A stretch of DNA of 64,000 nucleotides from Micromonospora wenchangensis (GTDB lineage Bacteria > Actinomycetota > Actinomycetes > Mycobacteriales > Micromonosporaceae), in assembly GCF_002210435.1 (NCBI RefSeq), contig NZ_MZMV01000001.1, positions 186,001-250,000 on the forward strand, given 5' to 3'. How positions within the stretch are numbered: position 1 is the stretch's first letter; each line of letters begins with the position of its first letter. The notes under the pieces were generated by a model. The model saw only the letters and a program-made list of their open reading frames with translations, was not told where the DNA came from and ran no database searches. Below, in pieces: positions 1-11,300 of the stretch. The position numbers and the translations under genes were made by a program.

Positions 1-745
1 CGATCTGCCAGTAGTTGTAGTCCTGCCGGACGGCGGTACGCCAGGCGCCGGAGCCCTGCCGCACCTCGACGGCGCGCAGCGGGTTGCCGTGCCCGGCGAC
101 CAGGACGGCGAACCAGTACTGCGACGCGCCCTCCTTGATCCGGAAGGTGAGCGGGCCGGACAGTGGCGGGTCGACCGCCGCCCGGTACCTGACGTCGACG
201 ATGCCCTGCACCGGGTCGGCGATCCGGGCGAACGCCTCGCGGGAGAGGTCGACGTGTCCGGGGGCGCACTCCGGGCACTGGTCCATGATCAGGACCCGGA
301 CGGTGCCCCGGGGGCCGGTGACGTCGAGGTACCCGCCGCAGGCCGCACCGGCGCTGTACTCGGTGGGGCCGAGCGCCACGTACATCCGGTCGGCCGGGGC
401 GGACGGGTAGGAGCAGTTCCCGCCGGCCCCCTTCGAGTCGTAGAAGGTGGCTTTTCCCTTGTGGACCGTACTGCCGGTGGGTGGGGCCGCCAGTGGCAGC
501 CGCCCGGCGGCGACGGGGCCGGCACCGGCCAGCCCGGCCGGCGGGGCGGCACAGGCGGGGGCGGCTCCGGAGCGCAGCGCGAGGCTCAGCCCGAGCACGG
601 TGGCGAGCGCGGCGACGCCACCGGCGGCCAGCCAGCGGCGGCGTCCGCCGCCCCGGGCGCGGCGACGGCCCGGCCCGGGACGTCCGGCGGGGGCAGGGCC
701 GCCCGACCCGGGGTCGGGTTCCTGGGACACGCTGCCGTCGGTCAC
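1..745 (-). CDS. Secreted bacterial expansin (EXLX1-like), 3' end outside the window
   Basis: Expansins loosen cellulose/xylan contacts in plant cell walls without cutting them. 248 residues are visible from GTG 745; the C-terminus runs off the window. An RR-rich N-terminus is followed by a hydrophobic segment (about residues 38-58), a short linker, and a double-psi beta-barrel starting at HKGKATFYDSKGAGGNCSYP. The barrel keeps the expansin signature MDQCPECAPGHVDLS, with D155 and D166 matching the essential acidic residues of Bacillus EXLX1. The second, carbohydrate-binding domain begins near residue 195 and is cut. The arginines before the hydrophobic stretch could support Tat export, but the motif is not canonical. 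The family call is confident; the start is less so, because no strong ribosome binding site is visible. Confidence 0.85.
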   Translation of the reverse strand, partial: MTDGSVSQEPDPGSGGPAPAGRPGPGRRRARGGGRRRWLAAGGVAALATVLGLSLALRSGAAPACAAPPAGLAGAGPVAAGRLPLAAPPTGSTVHKGKATFYDSKGAGGNCSYPSAPADRMYVALGPTEYSAGAACGGYLDVTGPRGTVRVLIMDQCPECAPGHVDLSREAFARIADPVQGIVDVRYRAAVDPPLSGPLTFRIKEGASQYWFAVLVAGHGNPLRAVEVRQGSGAWRTAVRQDYNYWQI

Positions 746-808
746 GCCGACCGATGCTGCCGCAGTGGACGACCCGGGGACAAGCGGGCTAAGCGAAAGC
801 TAAGCCGG

Positions 809-1126
809 TCAGCCGATCCGGTTGCGGTGGAGCCCCGACGCGATCACGGTGAGCGACCGTAGCGGCTCGGCGGTCTCCGGTCGGGTGCGCAGCAGGTCCT
901 CCAGGCGGACCCGCCAGCGGCCGGCTTCGACGGCGGCAGCCTCGGGCGTGGTCCGGGCCCACGGCTGGAGCCGTCGCCGGGTGTCCTGGAGGGAGCCGGC
1001 GTGCTCGGGGCCGAGCAGCGCGCCGACCTCGGCGCACAACCAGTCGAAGAGACGGTCGTCGGGGACGGCCGAGACGATCAGGCGGGCCATGTCCCAGGCC
1101 ACGCGGGGGTGGTGGAGTACCTGCAT
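809..1126 (-). CDS. Small hypothetical protein (105 aa)
   Basis: I do not recognise this protein. The start at ATG 1126 is well supported by GGAGGAG six bases upstream; a longer reading from 1243 has no such site. The sequence is soluble-looking, mostly helical and rich in Arg/Leu, with WDMARLIV near the N-terminus and a C-terminal amphipathic stretch RWRVRLEDLLRTRPE. That type of stretch recurs in small actinobacterial proteins of unknown role. There is no membrane segment, signal peptide or cysteine pair. It sits alone between the expansin and the methyltransferase, all on the minus strand but with a 146-bp gap on one side. Confidence 0.6.
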   Translation of the reverse strand: MQVLHHPRVAWDMARLIVSAVPDDRLFDWLCAEVGALLGPEHAGSLQDTRRRLQPWARTTPEAAAVEAGRWRVRLEDLLRTRPETAEPLRSLTVIASGLHRNRIG

Positions 1127-1272
1127 GCCGGCTCCTCCGTCGAGGGTGGTGGTTCGGCAATCATCGATCCGCGACGGGCCCGCAGGCAACACCCGGCCGG
1201 TGGAGTACGGCTCGGCCGGCCGGTGCCGCCGCTGCGGGCCCACGGCCGGCCCGGGTCACCGTCGGTCGGGCC

Positions 1273-2106
1273 TCACCAGGCGACGCCGATGCCGTCGCCG
1301 GGGTACCAGTGGTCGAGCGGGGTCTCCCGGTAGGCGAGGAACCGGCGGCCGGTGCGTTCGGCGTGTTCGGCGAGCACCCCGGTGGTGGTGACGTTGTCGG
1401 TGAGCAGGACCGCGCCGGGGGCCAGCTTCGGCTCGACGGCGTCGAACTCGCGGCGTTCGTGGTCGTGGCTGTGGTCGCTGTCGTGCAGGAACAGGTCGAC
1501 CGGCCGGTCGAGGGCGGCGATCGCGGCGACCGAGTCGCCGACCACCAGGTCGGTCACGTCGGCCCAGGGCGCGCTGCGGGCGAGGTAGCCGGCCTCGGGG
1601 TTGACGTCCAGCGAGGTGAGCCGGCCGGGGTGCCCCTCGGCGGCGTTGCGCAGCAGGGCGGCGGCCAGGACGCAGCTGCCGAGCCCCTTGTCGGTGCCGG
1701 TCTCGACGACGTGGGCGGGTCGGGTGGCCCGGACGATCGCGTACCAGCCGACCCGGCGCGCGTAGCGGACCCGCCGGTCGGCCAGGCCGCGTCGGGCGGA
1801 CCGGGCGGTGGCCTGTTCGATGTGCCGGCGCAGCGCCGCGTCACCGGCGATCTCGGCGAGGTACCCCCGGACCCGGGCCACCGGGACGTCGCAGACCACA
1901 CTGACGAACCAGGTGAGGTGTTCCCGGCTGAGCCGGGTCAGTTCGTAGGTGTAGTTGTGGTGCTCCCGGGAGGTGGCCAGCCACCGGGCCGAGGTGCGCA
2001 GCACCTTCGCGTCGTACCGGGCGACCCGGGCGAGCCGTCCGGGGAAGGCGGCCACCGGTGCCAGCGGGGTGCGGGCAATGGCCCGGCGCAGTCTCGTCGC
2101 ATCCAC
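1273..2106 (-). CDS. Class I SAM-dependent methyltransferase (Methyltransf_24-like)
   Basis: 277 residues from GTG 2106. The Rossmann methyltransferase motif I is HVVETGTDKGLGSCVLAAAL (E-x-G-x-x-x-G), followed by an acidic motif II (LTSLDVNPEAG) and the family hallmark FLHDSDHSHDHERREFDAV. The DSDHS-H cluster is typical of the Methyltransf_24 / cephalosporin-hydroxylase-like group, often associated with sugars or cell-surface and secondary metabolites. About 90 helical residues precede the catalytic domain. It diverges from the LCP gene. The substrate cannot be read from sequence. Confidence 0.8.
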   Translation of the reverse strand: MDATRLRRAIARTPLAPVAAFPGRLARVARYDAKVLRTSARWLATSREHHNYTYELTRLSREHLTWFVSVVCDVPVARVRGYLAEIAGDAALRRHIEQATARSARRGLADRRVRYARRVGWYAIVRATRPAHVVETGTDKGLGSCVLAAALLRNAAEGHPGRLTSLDVNPEAGYLARSAPWADVTDLVVGDSVAAIAALDRPVDLFLHDSDHSHDHERREFDAVEPKLAPGAVLLTDNVTTTGVLAEHAERTGRRFLAYRETPLDHWYPGDGIGVAW

Positions 2107-2231
2107 CGCGCGGTTCTACCAGCCGCAGGTGACGGGCGGCTGAACGTCCAGCGTACGGCGGCTTTTCGGGCCTCGGGTCGTCGGGCGAACGCGGGCTGCC
2201 GTACTGGGTGACGGCTCAGTAACATGCGGCC

Positions 2232-3272
2232 GTGCCAGCAGGTGAGAACATCTCGGAATCCACTCCGACCCCGTCCGTCGACACCCCGGGGCCGCCACCG
2301 GGGCGTCGGCGGGGCTGGCGGATCGCGCTGGTGGCGCTGCTGGCGCTGGCCCTGCTCGGGGCGGGCGGCGTCGGCGCGGGCGCGCTCTATCTGCGCTCGG
2401 TCGACAACGACGTCGAGCGGGTGGACGCCTTCACCGGGGTGCCGACGGAGAACCGACCGCCGGTGGTGGCCCGGGACGCCATGAACATCATGATCCTGGG
2501 CAGCGACTCGCGGGACCCGGAGCGGACCGAGGGGTCCCGCACCGACACGATCATCCTGGCCCACCTGCCGAAGGACCGCAGAAGCGCCCAGCTCGTCTCG
2601 ATCCCCCGGGACACCTGGGTCCGCGTACCCCGGTCGGCCGACGGCCGGCACGGCGGCCGGACCGCGAAGATCAACGCGGCGTACGCCTGGGGCGGCATCC
2701 CGCTGATGGTGCAGACCGTCGAGGAGTTCACCCGGGTCCACGTCGACCACGTGGCGGTGGTCGACTTCGCCGGCTTCCAGGAGATCATCGACGCGCTGGG
2801 CGGGGTGGACATCACCGTCGACCACCGGTTCACCTCGATCCACCCGCCGCTGCGCACCTTCCCGGCCGGCCGGCAGACGATGGACGGGGCGACGGCGCTC
2901 GACTACTCGCGCCAGCGCAAGCAGTTCCCCGACGGCGACTTCGCCCGCATCCGGCACCAGCAGCAGGTGATCCGGGCGATCCTCGACAAGGCGGCCGGCG
3001 GCGGCATCCTCACCAGCCCGGGCAAGCTCAACGACTTCGTCCGGGCCGCCTCGGCCTCGGTCTCCGTCGACCGGGAGATGTCGCTGCTGGACCTGGCAAC
3101 CGAACTGCGCGGCCTGCGCGGCGGCAACCTCACCTTCGTCACCAGCCCGTCGCGGGGCACCGGCCGGGTGGGCACCGAGAGCGTGGTGTTCGCCGACGAG
3201 CAGAAGGTCGAGGCGTTCTACGACGCGGTCCGCCGGGACGCCACCGCCGAGATCGTCCGCGCCGCCCGCTGA
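2232..3272 (+). CDS. LytR-CpsA-Psr (LCP) family cell-wall ligase
   Basis: 346 residues. A proline-rich cytoplasmic N-terminus and one transmembrane helix (about 30-53) precede an extracellular LCP domain. The domain shows the family's conserved acidic/arginine residues: NIMILGSDSRDPE, GSRTDTIIL, VSIPRDTWV, and ALDYSRQR followed by DFARIRHQQQ. LCP proteins transfer polymers from an undecaprenyl-phosphate carrier onto peptidoglycan (teichoic acids, arabinogalactan, capsule). It stands alone, divergent from the methyltransferase. The GTG at 2232 lacks a good ribosome binding site, but no later in-frame start would keep the membrane anchor. Confidence 0.9.
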   Translation: MPAGENISESTPTPSVDTPGPPPGRRRGWRIALVALLALALLGAGGVGAGALYLRSVDNDVERVDAFTGVPTENRPPVVARDAMNIMILGSDSRDPERTEGSRTDTIILAHLPKDRRSAQLVSIPRDTWVRVPRSADGRHGGRTAKINAAYAWGGIPLMVQTVEEFTRVHVDHVAVVDFAGFQEIIDALGGVDITVDHRFTSIHPPLRTFPAGRQTMDGATALDYSRQRKQFPDGDFARIRHQQQVIRAILDKAAGGGILTSPGKLNDFVRAASASVSVDREMSLLDLATELRGLRGGNLTFVTSPSRGTGRVGTESVVFADEQKVEAFYDAVRRDATAEIVRAAR

Positions 3273-3291
3273 GCCCGGCGTCGCCCCCGGC

Positions 3292-3337
3292 CGGGAAGCC
3301 GGTGTCTGCCTCCTGGCGGGAAGCCGGTGCTTGCCTC
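3292..3337 (+). repeat. Two tandem 21-bp direct repeats
   Basis: Near-identical 21-mers at 3292-3312 and 3317-3337 (19 of 21 identical, 25-bp period), each containing GGGAAGCCGGTG and ending in TGCCTC. The second copy carries the -35 hexamer of the putative hut promoter. The repeats could bind a regulator or be a simple duplication. Confidence 0.6.
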
Positions 3338-3359
3338 TGAAATTTTTCATGCATAGAGT
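3331..3359 (+). promoter_or_regulatory. Probable hut operon promoter, leaderless
   Basis: TTGCCT at 3331-3336 and TAGAGT at 3354-3359 are separated by exactly 17 bp, a good match to the principal-sigma consensus. A start site 7 nt beyond the -10 would fall on the A of ATG 3366, predicting a leaderless mRNA. The operator palindrome lies inside the spacer. Confidence 0.6.
3338..3349. promoter_or_regulatory. Putative RpiR operator in the hut promoter
   Basis: Inverted repeat TGAAA-tt-TTTCA, an AT-rich island between the -35 and -10 elements and 16 bp before the regulator's start codon. RpiR-family proteins are dimeric HTH regulators that bind short AT-rich palindromes. A site here would block RNA polymerase and give autoregulated control of the operon. 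The assignment is inferred from position and symmetry. Confidence 0.55.
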
Positions 3360-3365
3360 CGCGGC

Positions 3366-4214
3366 ATGAATGACGGAGCCGTCGCCGCGCCGCCGGACCG
3401 GCTGCTCGACCTGTTCCACGGGGTCCGGCTCACCCCCACCCAGCGGCGCATCGCGCACTGCCTGGTGCAGCACGCCGCCACCGTGGCCTACCTGTCGGCG
3501 GCCGAGGTGGCCGAGCTGGCCGGGGTCAGCCAACCCTCGGTGACCCGGTTCGCCGTCGCGCTCGGCCACGACGGCTACCCGGCGCTGCGCCGCCGGCTAC
3601 GCGAGCTGACCGCCGGCCCCGACGGCCGCGCCGACGACGGCAACGAACTGCAACTCGCGGTACGCGCCGAGATGGCGAACCTGGACCGGCTGGCAGGCGA
3701 ACTGGCCGACCGGGACCGGATCGCCACCGCCGGCCGGCTGCTCGCGGCGAGCCGGCCGCTGCCGGTGCTCGGCCTGCGGGCCGCCGCGCCGCTGGCCGCC
3801 TACTTCGCCTACTTCGCCGCCAAGGTGCTGCCCGACGTCCGGGTCCTCGACGACGGCGGCAGCCTGCTCACCGACCGGCTCGAACAGGCCGCCTCGGCCG
3901 GGGCGGACGCGCTGCTCGCCTTCGTGCTCCCCCGCTACCCCCGGGAGACCCTCGACGCGCTGCGCGCGGCCCGCGACGCCGGCCTCACCGTCGTCGCGAT
4001 CACCGACTCCCCGGTCAGCCCCGCCACCGAGTACGCCGAGCTGGTGCTCCCCGCCGCCGTCGGCACCGACCTCGTCTTCGACCTGCACACCGCCCCGATG
4101 ACCCTGGCCATGGTGGTGCTCCAGGCGATCTGCGACGCCGCCCCGATCCAGACCCAGCGCCGCCTGGAGGCGTTCGAGTCGTCCGCCGCCCGCCGTCAGT
4201 TGTTCCTCGGCTGA
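3366..4214 (+). CDS. MurR/RpiR-family regulator of the hut operon
   Basis: 282 residues. The N-terminal HTH_6 domain (about 10-85) includes LSAAEVAELAGVSQPSVTRF as the recognition helix region. The C-terminal SIS domain (about 120-260) is of the kind that binds phosphosugars or other anionic ligands (LPVLGLRAAAPLAAYFAYF, LLAFVLPRYPRETLDAL). It is the first gene of the operon, 12 bp before hutU. Many bacteria control hut with the GntR-family repressor HutC sensing urocanate; here an RpiR protein occupies that place. The ligand may be urocanate or another pathway intermediate, but this is inference from context. Confidence 0.88.
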   Translation: MNDGAVAAPPDRLLDLFHGVRLTPTQRRIAHCLVQHAATVAYLSAAEVAELAGVSQPSVTRFAVALGHDGYPALRRRLRELTAGPDGRADDGNELQLAVRAEMANLDRLAGELADRDRIATAGRLLAASRPLPVLGLRAAAPLAAYFAYFAAKVLPDVRVLDDGGSLLTDRLEQAASAGADALLAFVLPRYPRETLDALRAARDAGLTVVAITDSPVSPATEYAELVLPAAVGTDLVFDLHTAPMTLAMVVLQAICDAAPIQTQRRLEAFESSAARRQLFLG

Positions 4215-4226
4215 GAGGAGTACGCC

Positions 4227-5878
<1,652 letters not shown>

Positions 5879-5882
<4 letters not shown>

Positions 5883-7123
5883 GCGGCCTTGCCGTGAGGT
5901 TCCGGGAGTTGTGGGACGAGATCGCGCCGATCGGCCGGGACGCCCACAGCGGCGGCTACCTGCGGTACGCGCTGACCGCGCCGGAGCTACGGCTGCGGGA
6001 GTGGTTCCGGGCGCAGGCCGACCTGCGGGGCATGCCGGTCAGCGGGGACGGCAACGGCAACCTGTTCGCCTGGTGGGGCGAGCCGCCCACCGGCGGGCCG
6101 AACACCGGCGACCCGGACACCGGCGGGCCGGCCGGCGCCGGGGCGGTGCTCACCGGCAGCCACTTCGACTCGGTGCCGCACGGCGGGGCGTACGACGGGC
6201 CGCTCGGCATCGTCAGCGCGTTGCTCGCCGTGGACGAGTTGCGGGCCGCGGGCGTCACCCCGGTCCGGCCGGTGGTGGTGGCCGCGTTCGTCGAGGAGGA
6301 GGGGGCCCGCTTCGGCGTACCGTGCCTGGGGTCGAGGCTGCTCACCGGCGAGATCGACGCCGACCGCGCGGCCGGGCTGCGCGACGCGGCCGGGGTGAGC
6401 TTCGCCGAGGCGCTCGGCCACCGGCCGGCGGGGGCCGACCCGGCGCTGCTCGGCCGGTTCGCCGCCTTCGTGGAGCTGCACGTCGAGCAGGGGCGGGCGC
6501 TCGTCGACGCCGACGCGCCGGTCGCGGTGGCGAGCGCCATCTGGCCGCACGGCCGGTGGCGCTTCGAGCTGCGCGGCGAGGGCAACCACGCCGGTACGAC
6601 CCGGATGGCCGACCGCCGCGACCCGATGCTCACCTTCGCGTTCACCGTGCTCGCGGCGAACAAGGAGGCCCGGCTGCGTGACGCGCACGCCACCGTCGGC
6701 CGGGTGGCGGTGGAACCCAACGCCACCAACGCGATCCCGTCGACGGTGACCGGCTGGCTGGACGCCCGCGCCGCCGCGCCCGAGACCCTGGACGGCCTGG
6801 TCGAGGCGGTCCGGGCCAAGGCCGCCGAGCGGGCCCGCCGCGACGGCACCGAGCTGACCGTGACCCGGGAGTCGGCCACCCCGCTGGTCACCTTCGACGG
6901 CGGGCTGGCCGACCGGTTGGCGGGACTGCTCGCCGCGCCGGTGCTGCCCACCGGGGCCGGCCACGACGCCGGGGTGCTCGCCGCGCACCTGCCCACCGCG
7001 ATGCTGTTCGTGCGCAACCCGACCGGGGTGTCGCACTCCCCCGCCGAGTCGGCCACCGACGCCGACTGCGCGGCCGGGGTGGTCGCGCTGGCCCGGGTGC
7101 TGGAGGAGTTGGCATGCCACTGA
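5879..7123 (+). CDS. M20-family amidohydrolase (allantoate amidohydrolase-like) in the hut operon
   Basis: 414 residues from GTG 5879, which overlaps the hutU stop. It is a zinc M20/M28 peptidase of the AllC / N-carbamoyl-amino-acid hydrolase type. Metal and catalytic motifs are [37 protein letters not shown], and the C-terminal [10 protein letters not shown] and GVSHSPAE. A short low-complexity insert rich in Gly/Pro/Asp/Thr lies near residues 73-87. Streptomyces carries a similar gene next to hutU. No hutG (N-formylglutamate deformylase) is seen, and HutF yields N-formylglutamate, so this enzyme is the best local candidate for releasing glutamate from it. Allantoate is the alternative substrate. 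Confidence 0.85.
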
Positions 7124-8475
7124 CCCGTTGGCTGGCCGAGCAGGCGTGGCTGCCCGACCGTGCCGCACCGACCCCGGACGTGCTGATCGAGGCCGAGGAC
7201 GGCAGGTTCACCGCCGTCACCCCGCTGGCCTCCGGCGACGCGCCGCACACCGGGGTGGAGGTGCTCGCCGAGGCGGTACGGCTGCCCGGCCTCACCCTGC
7301 CCGGCCTGGCCAACGCCCACTCGCACGCCTTCCACCGGGCGTTGCGCGGGCGTACCCACGGCGGGCGGGGTGACTTCTGGAGCTGGCGGGAGGAGATGTA
7401 CGCCGTCGCCGGCCGGCTCGACCCCGACTCGTACCTGGCGCTGGCCCGCGCCGCGTACGCCGAGATGGCGCTGGCCGGGGTGACCTGCGTCGGCGAGTTC
7501 CACTACCTGCACCACGGCCCCGACGGCCACCCGTACGACGACCCGAACGCGATGGGCGCGGCGCTGGTCGAGGCGGCGGCGCAGGCCGGCATCCGGATCA
7601 CCCTGCTGGACGCCTGCTACCTGACCGCCTCGGTCGCCGGTGAGCCGCTGGCCGGGGTGCAGCGGCGCTTCGGCGACGGGGACGCGCGCCGCTGGGCGGA
7701 CCGGGTCGACGGGTTCCGCCCGGCCGGGCCGCACGCCCTGCGCGGGGCGGCGATCCACTCGGTCCGGGCGGTGCCGGCCGACCAGCTCGCCACCGTCGCC
7801 GGGTGGGCGTACCGGCAGGGTGCGCCGCTGCACGTGCACCTGTCGGAGCAGCCCGCCGAGAACGACGCCTGCCGGGCGGCGCACGGGCGCACCCCGACCG
7901 GGCTGCTCGCCGAACGCGGGGTGCTCGGTCCCGACGTCACGGCCGTGCACGCCACCCACCCGACCGGCGCCGACCTGGCCCTGCTGGCCGGGCACCGGAC
8001 CGGCGTGTGCCTGTGCCCCACCACGGAACGGGACCTGGCCGACGGGATCGGACCGGCCCGGCTGATGGCCGACGCGGGCATCCCGCTGAGCCTGGGCAGC
8101 GACAGTCACGCCGTGGTCGACCTGTTCGAGGAGGCCCGCGCGGTGGAGCTGGACGAGCGGCTGCGTACCCGGCGGCGCGGGCACTTCACCGCCGCCGCGC
8201 TGCGCGACGCGGCCACCGTCACCGGGCACGCCGCGCTGGGCTGGGCCGACGCCGGCCGGATCGCCGTCGGGGAACGCGCCGACCTGGTGACCGTACGGCT
8301 GGACAGCCCGCGTACCGCCGGGGTGCCGCCGGTGGGGGTGTTCTTCGCGGCCACCGCCGCCGACGTCGACCAGGTGGTGGTCGACGGGCGGCAGGTGGTA
8401 CGCGACGGCAGGCACCTGACCGTGGACGTGCCGGCGGAGCTGCGCGCGGCGGTCGCGGCGGTGACCTGTGGCTAG
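7114..8475 (+). CDS. hutF: Formimidoylglutamate deiminase
   Basis: 453 residues. An amidohydrolase-superfamily enzyme converting N-formimidoyl-L-glutamate to N-formyl-L-glutamate plus ammonia. The metal-binding motif is NAHSHAFHRALRG, followed by GVTCVGEFHYLHH, HVHLSEQ and SLGSDSHAVVDLF, all expected for HutF. Start ATG 7114 lies 10 bp inside the preceding gene. Its presence places the pathway in the five-step formylglutamate branch rather than the formiminoglutamase branch. Confidence 0.93.
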   Translation: MPLTRWLAEQAWLPDRAAPTPDVLIEAEDGRFTAVTPLASGDAPHTGVEVLAEAVRLPGLTLPGLANAHSHAFHRALRGRTHGGRGDFWSWREEMYAVAGRLDPDSYLALARAAYAEMALAGVTCVGEFHYLHHGPDGHPYDDPNAMGAALVEAAAQAGIRITLLDACYLTASVAGEPLAGVQRRFGDGDARRWADRVDGFRPAGPHALRGAAIHSVRAVPADQLATVAGWAYRQGAPLHVHLSEQPAENDACRAAHGRTPTGLLAERGVLGPDVTAVHATHPTGADLALLAGHRTGVCLCPTTERDLADGIGPARLMADAGIPLSLGSDSHAVVDLFEEARAVELDERLRTRRRGHFTAAALRDAATVTGHAALGWADAGRIAVGERADLVTVRLDSPRTAGVPPVGVFFAATAADVDQVVVDGRQVVRDGRHLTVDVPAELRAAVAAVTCG

Positions 8476-8529
8476 CCGTACCGGGCCGGCGGCGGTCGCC
8501 ACGCGGCGGTCGGCGGCGGGAGGTGTGTG

Positions 8530-9720
8530 GTGAGCAGTCTGCTGGTCGACGACATCGGCGAGCTGGTCACCAACGTGCCGACCCCCGGCGGCGGGCCGCT
8601 GGGCCTGCGGCGCGACGTGGCCCTGCTGGTGGAGGCGGGTCGGGTCGTCTGGATCGGGCCGGCGCGCTACGCCCCGGCCGCCGACCGGCGGATCGACGCC
8701 GGGGGCGGTGCGGTGCTGCCCGGGTTCGTGGACAGCCACGCGCACCTGGTGTTCGCCGGGGACCGGGCGGCCGAGTTCGCGGCCCGGATGGCCGGTGAGC
8801 CGTACACCGGGGGTGGCATCCGGACCACGGTCGGCGCGACCCGCGCGGCCTCCGACGACGACCTGCGGGACACCGTGCGCCGGCTGCGCGACGAGGCGAT
8901 GCGGCAGGGCACCACCACCATGGAGATCAAGAGCGGGTACGGCCTGACCGTCGCCGACGAGGCCCGCTCGCTGCGGATCGCCGCCGAGGTGACCGCCGAG
9001 ACCACCTTCCTCGGCGCGCACGTCGTCCCCGCCGAGTACGCCGGCCGCCCCGACGACTACGTGGGGCTGGTCTGCGGGCCGATGCTCACCGCCGCCACGC
9101 CGTACGCCCGCTGGGTGGACGTGTTCTGCGAGCGGGGCGCGTTCGACGCCGACCACGCGCGGGCCATCCTCACCGTCGGGCAGGCCGCCGGTCTGGGGCT
9201 GCGGTTGCACGCCAACCAGCTCGGCCCGGGGCCGGGGGTACTGCTCGGGGTGGAGCTGGGCGCGGCCAGCGTCGACCACTGCACCCACCTGTCCGACGCC
9301 GACGTCGACGCGCTGGCCGGTTCGGCCACCACCGACGACGGCACCGTGGCGACCCTGCTGCCGGGCGCGGAGTTCTCCACCCGGTCGCCGTACCCGGACG
9401 CCAGGCGGCTGCTCGACGCGGGGGTGACCGTGGCGCTGGCCACGGACTGCAACCCCGGGTCGTCGTACACCTCGTCGATGCCGTTCTGCGTCGCGTTGGC
9501 CGTCCGCGAGATGCGGATGACCCCGGCGGAGGCGGTGTGGGCCGCGACGGCCGGCGGCGCGCGGGCGCTGCGCCGCACCGACGTCGGGGTGCTGCGCCCC
9601 GGGGCACGGGCCGACCTGATGATCCTCGACGCCCCGTCCCACCTGCACCTGGCCTACCGGCCGGGTGTTCCCCTGATCCGCCAGGTTCTGCACAACGGAG
9701 TGCCGCAATGTCGACTGTGA
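8530..9720 (+). CDS. hutI: Imidazolonepropionase
   Basis: 396 residues. It opens the ring of 4-imidazolone-5-propionate to give formimidoylglutamate. The amidohydrolase metal motif is [41 protein letters not shown] and [17 protein letters not shown] are characteristic of HutI. Two adjacent GTG codons (8527 and 8530) could start it; GGGAGG at 8518-8523 is better spaced for 8530. A 54-bp gap after hutF is the only loose junction in the operon. The 3' end overlaps hutH by 13 bp. Confidence 0.95.
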   Translation: MSSLLVDDIGELVTNVPTPGGGPLGLRRDVALLVEAGRVVWIGPARYAPAADRRIDAGGGAVLPGFVDSHAHLVFAGDRAAEFAARMAGEPYTGGGIRTTVGATRAASDDDLRDTVRRLRDEAMRQGTTTMEIKSGYGLTVADEARSLRIAAEVTAETTFLGAHVVPAEYAGRPDDYVGLVCGPMLTAATPYARWVDVFCERGAFDADHARAILTVGQAAGLGLRLHANQLGPGPGVLLGVELGAASVDHCTHLSDADVDALAGSATTDDGTVATLLPGAEFSTRSPYPDARRLLDAGVTVALATDCNPGSSYTSSMPFCVALAVREMRMTPAEAVWAATAGGARALRRTDVGVLRPGARADLMILDAPSHLHLAYRPGVPLIRQVLHNGVPQCRL

Positions 9721-11246
9721 CCGTCCAGCCCACCGGAATCACCCCCGCCGACGTGCTCGCCGTGGCACGCGGCGACGCCCGGGTCGTCCTCGCCCCGGCC
9801 GCCGTCGACGCGATGGCCGCCAGCCGCCGCATCGTGGACGGCATCGAGGCCGCCGGCCGCCCGGTGTACGGCGTCTCCACCGGCTTCGGGGCGCTGGCGA
9901 ACACGTTCGTCGCCCCGCAGCGGCGGGCCGAGTTGCAGCACGCGCTGATCCGCTCGCACGCCGCCGGGATCGGCGCGCCGATGCCCCGCGAGGTGGTCCG
10001 GGCGATGATGCTGCTGCGGGTCCGCTCGCTGGCGCTGGGCCGCTCCGGGGTGCGGCCGCTGGTCGCGCAGGCACTCGTCGACCTGCTCAACGCCGACGTC
10101 ACCCCGTGGGTGCCGGAGCACGGGTCGCTCGGCGCGTCCGGTGACCTGGCCCCGCTGGCGCACTGCGCGCTGGTGCTCCTCGGCGAGGGGTGGGTGCTCG
10201 GCCCGGCCGGCGAACGGGTCGACGCCGCCGACGCGCTGCGCCCGGCCGGGCTGGCCCCGATCGCGTTGGCCGCCAAGGAGGGGCTGGCGCTGATCAACGG
10301 CACCGACGGCATGCTCGGCATGCTGCTGCTGGCCATCGCGGACGCCCGGCACCTGTTCGCCATGGCCGACGTGACCGCCGCGCTGGCCATCGAGGCGATG
10401 CTCGGCTCGGAACGGCCGTTCCTGCCGGAGCTGCACGCCATCCGGCCGCACCCGGGGCAGGCCGCGTCGGCGGCGAACATCCACCTGCTGCTCCAGGACT
10501 CCCGGGTGATGGACTCGCACCGCGACGACCTGGCGCACGCCGTGCAGGACGCGTACTCGATGCGGTGCGCGCCGCAGGTGGCCGGGGCGGCCCGGGACAC
10601 CCTCGACTTTGTCGCGACGGTGGCCGACCGGGAGCTGGTCTCGGTGGTGGACAACCCGGTGGTGCTGCCGGACGGCCGGGTCGAGTCGACGGGCAACTTC
10701 CACGGCGCCCCGCTCGGCTTCGCCGCCGACTACCTGGCGATCGCCGCCGCCGAGGTGGGGGCCATCGCCGAACGTCGGGTGGACCGGCTGCTCGACGTGA
10801 CCCGCAACCGGGACCTGCCGGCGTTCCTGTCCCCGGACGCCGGGGTGAACTCCGGGCTGATGATCGCCCAGTACACGGCCGCCGGGATCGTCGCGGAGAA
10901 CCGTCGGCTGGCCGCGCCCGCCTCGGTCGACTCGCTGCCCACCAGCGGCATGCAGGAGGACCACGTCTCGATGGGCTGGGCGGGGGCCAAGAAGCTGCGT
11001 ACCGTGCTGGACAACCTGACCAGCCTGCTCGCCGTGGAACTGCTGGCGGCCGTGCGGGGCCTGCAACTGCGCGCGCCGCTGGAGCCGTCACCGGCCGGGC
11101 GGGCCGCGCTGGACGCGCTCGGCGCGGCGGCCGGCGAGCCCGGCCCGGACGTTTTCCTCGCCCCGGTGCTGGCGGCGGCCCGGTCGGTGCTCGCCGGCCC
11201 GGACCTGCGGGCCGCCATCGAACGCGAGGTCGGCCCGCTGCGCTGA
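9708..11246 (+). CDS. hutH: Histidine ammonia-lyase
   Basis: 512 residues. It deaminates L-histidine to trans-urocanate, the entry step of the pathway. The Ala143-Ser144-Gly145 triad in [14 protein letters not shown] forms the MIO electrophile. The catalytic Tyr region [20 protein letters not shown]-type motif VVDNPVVL and QEDHVSMG are all intact. ATG 9708 lies inside the end of hutI, so it is co-translated. It is last in the operon and is followed by a perfect hairpin. In most hut operons hutH and hutU are adjacent; here they bracket the other enzymes. Confidence 0.97.
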   Translation: MSTVTVQPTGITPADVLAVARGDARVVLAPAAVDAMAASRRIVDGIEAAGRPVYGVSTGFGALANTFVAPQRRAELQHALIRSHAAGIGAPMPREVVRAMMLLRVRSLALGRSGVRPLVAQALVDLLNADVTPWVPEHGSLGASGDLAPLAHCALVLLGEGWVLGPAGERVDAADALRPAGLAPIALAAKEGLALINGTDGMLGMLLLAIADARHLFAMADVTAALAIEAMLGSERPFLPELHAIRPHPGQAASAANIHLLLQDSRVMDSHRDDLAHAVQDAYSMRCAPQVAGAARDTLDFVATVADRELVSVVDNPVVLPDGRVESTGNFHGAPLGFAADYLAIAAAEVGAIAERRVDRLLDVTRNRDLPAFLSPDAGVNSGLMIAQYTAAGIVAENRRLAAPASVDSLPTSGMQEDHVSMGWAGAKKLRTVLDNLTSLLAVELLAAVRGLQLRAPLEPSPAGRAALDALGAAAGEPGPDVFLAPVLAAARSVLAGPDLRAAIEREVGPLR

Positions 11247-11265
11247 CCGTCCACCCCGGACGGCA

Positions 11266-11294
11266 CCGCCCGTTCCCCGCCGGGGAACGGGCGG
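11266..11294. terminator. Bidirectional terminator hairpin, hutH / rdgB
   Basis: Perfect 13-bp stem (11266-11278 with 11282-11294) and a 3-nt loop, no T-run. It lies between the convergent stops of hutH and rdgB. Confidence 0.75.
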
Positions 11295-11300
11295 CCCCGG

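Noticed and set aside
3292..3337. GGGAAGCCGGTG resembles part of the cobalamin riboswitch
   Set aside because: Only this short motif is repeated; the downstream conserved blocks of the B12 aptamer are absent, and the next gene is not in cobalamin metabolism.
5956..9708. 1250-codon minus-strand open frame across the hut operon
   Set aside because: Antisense to four confident hut enzymes, no recognisable domain; a high-GC artefact.
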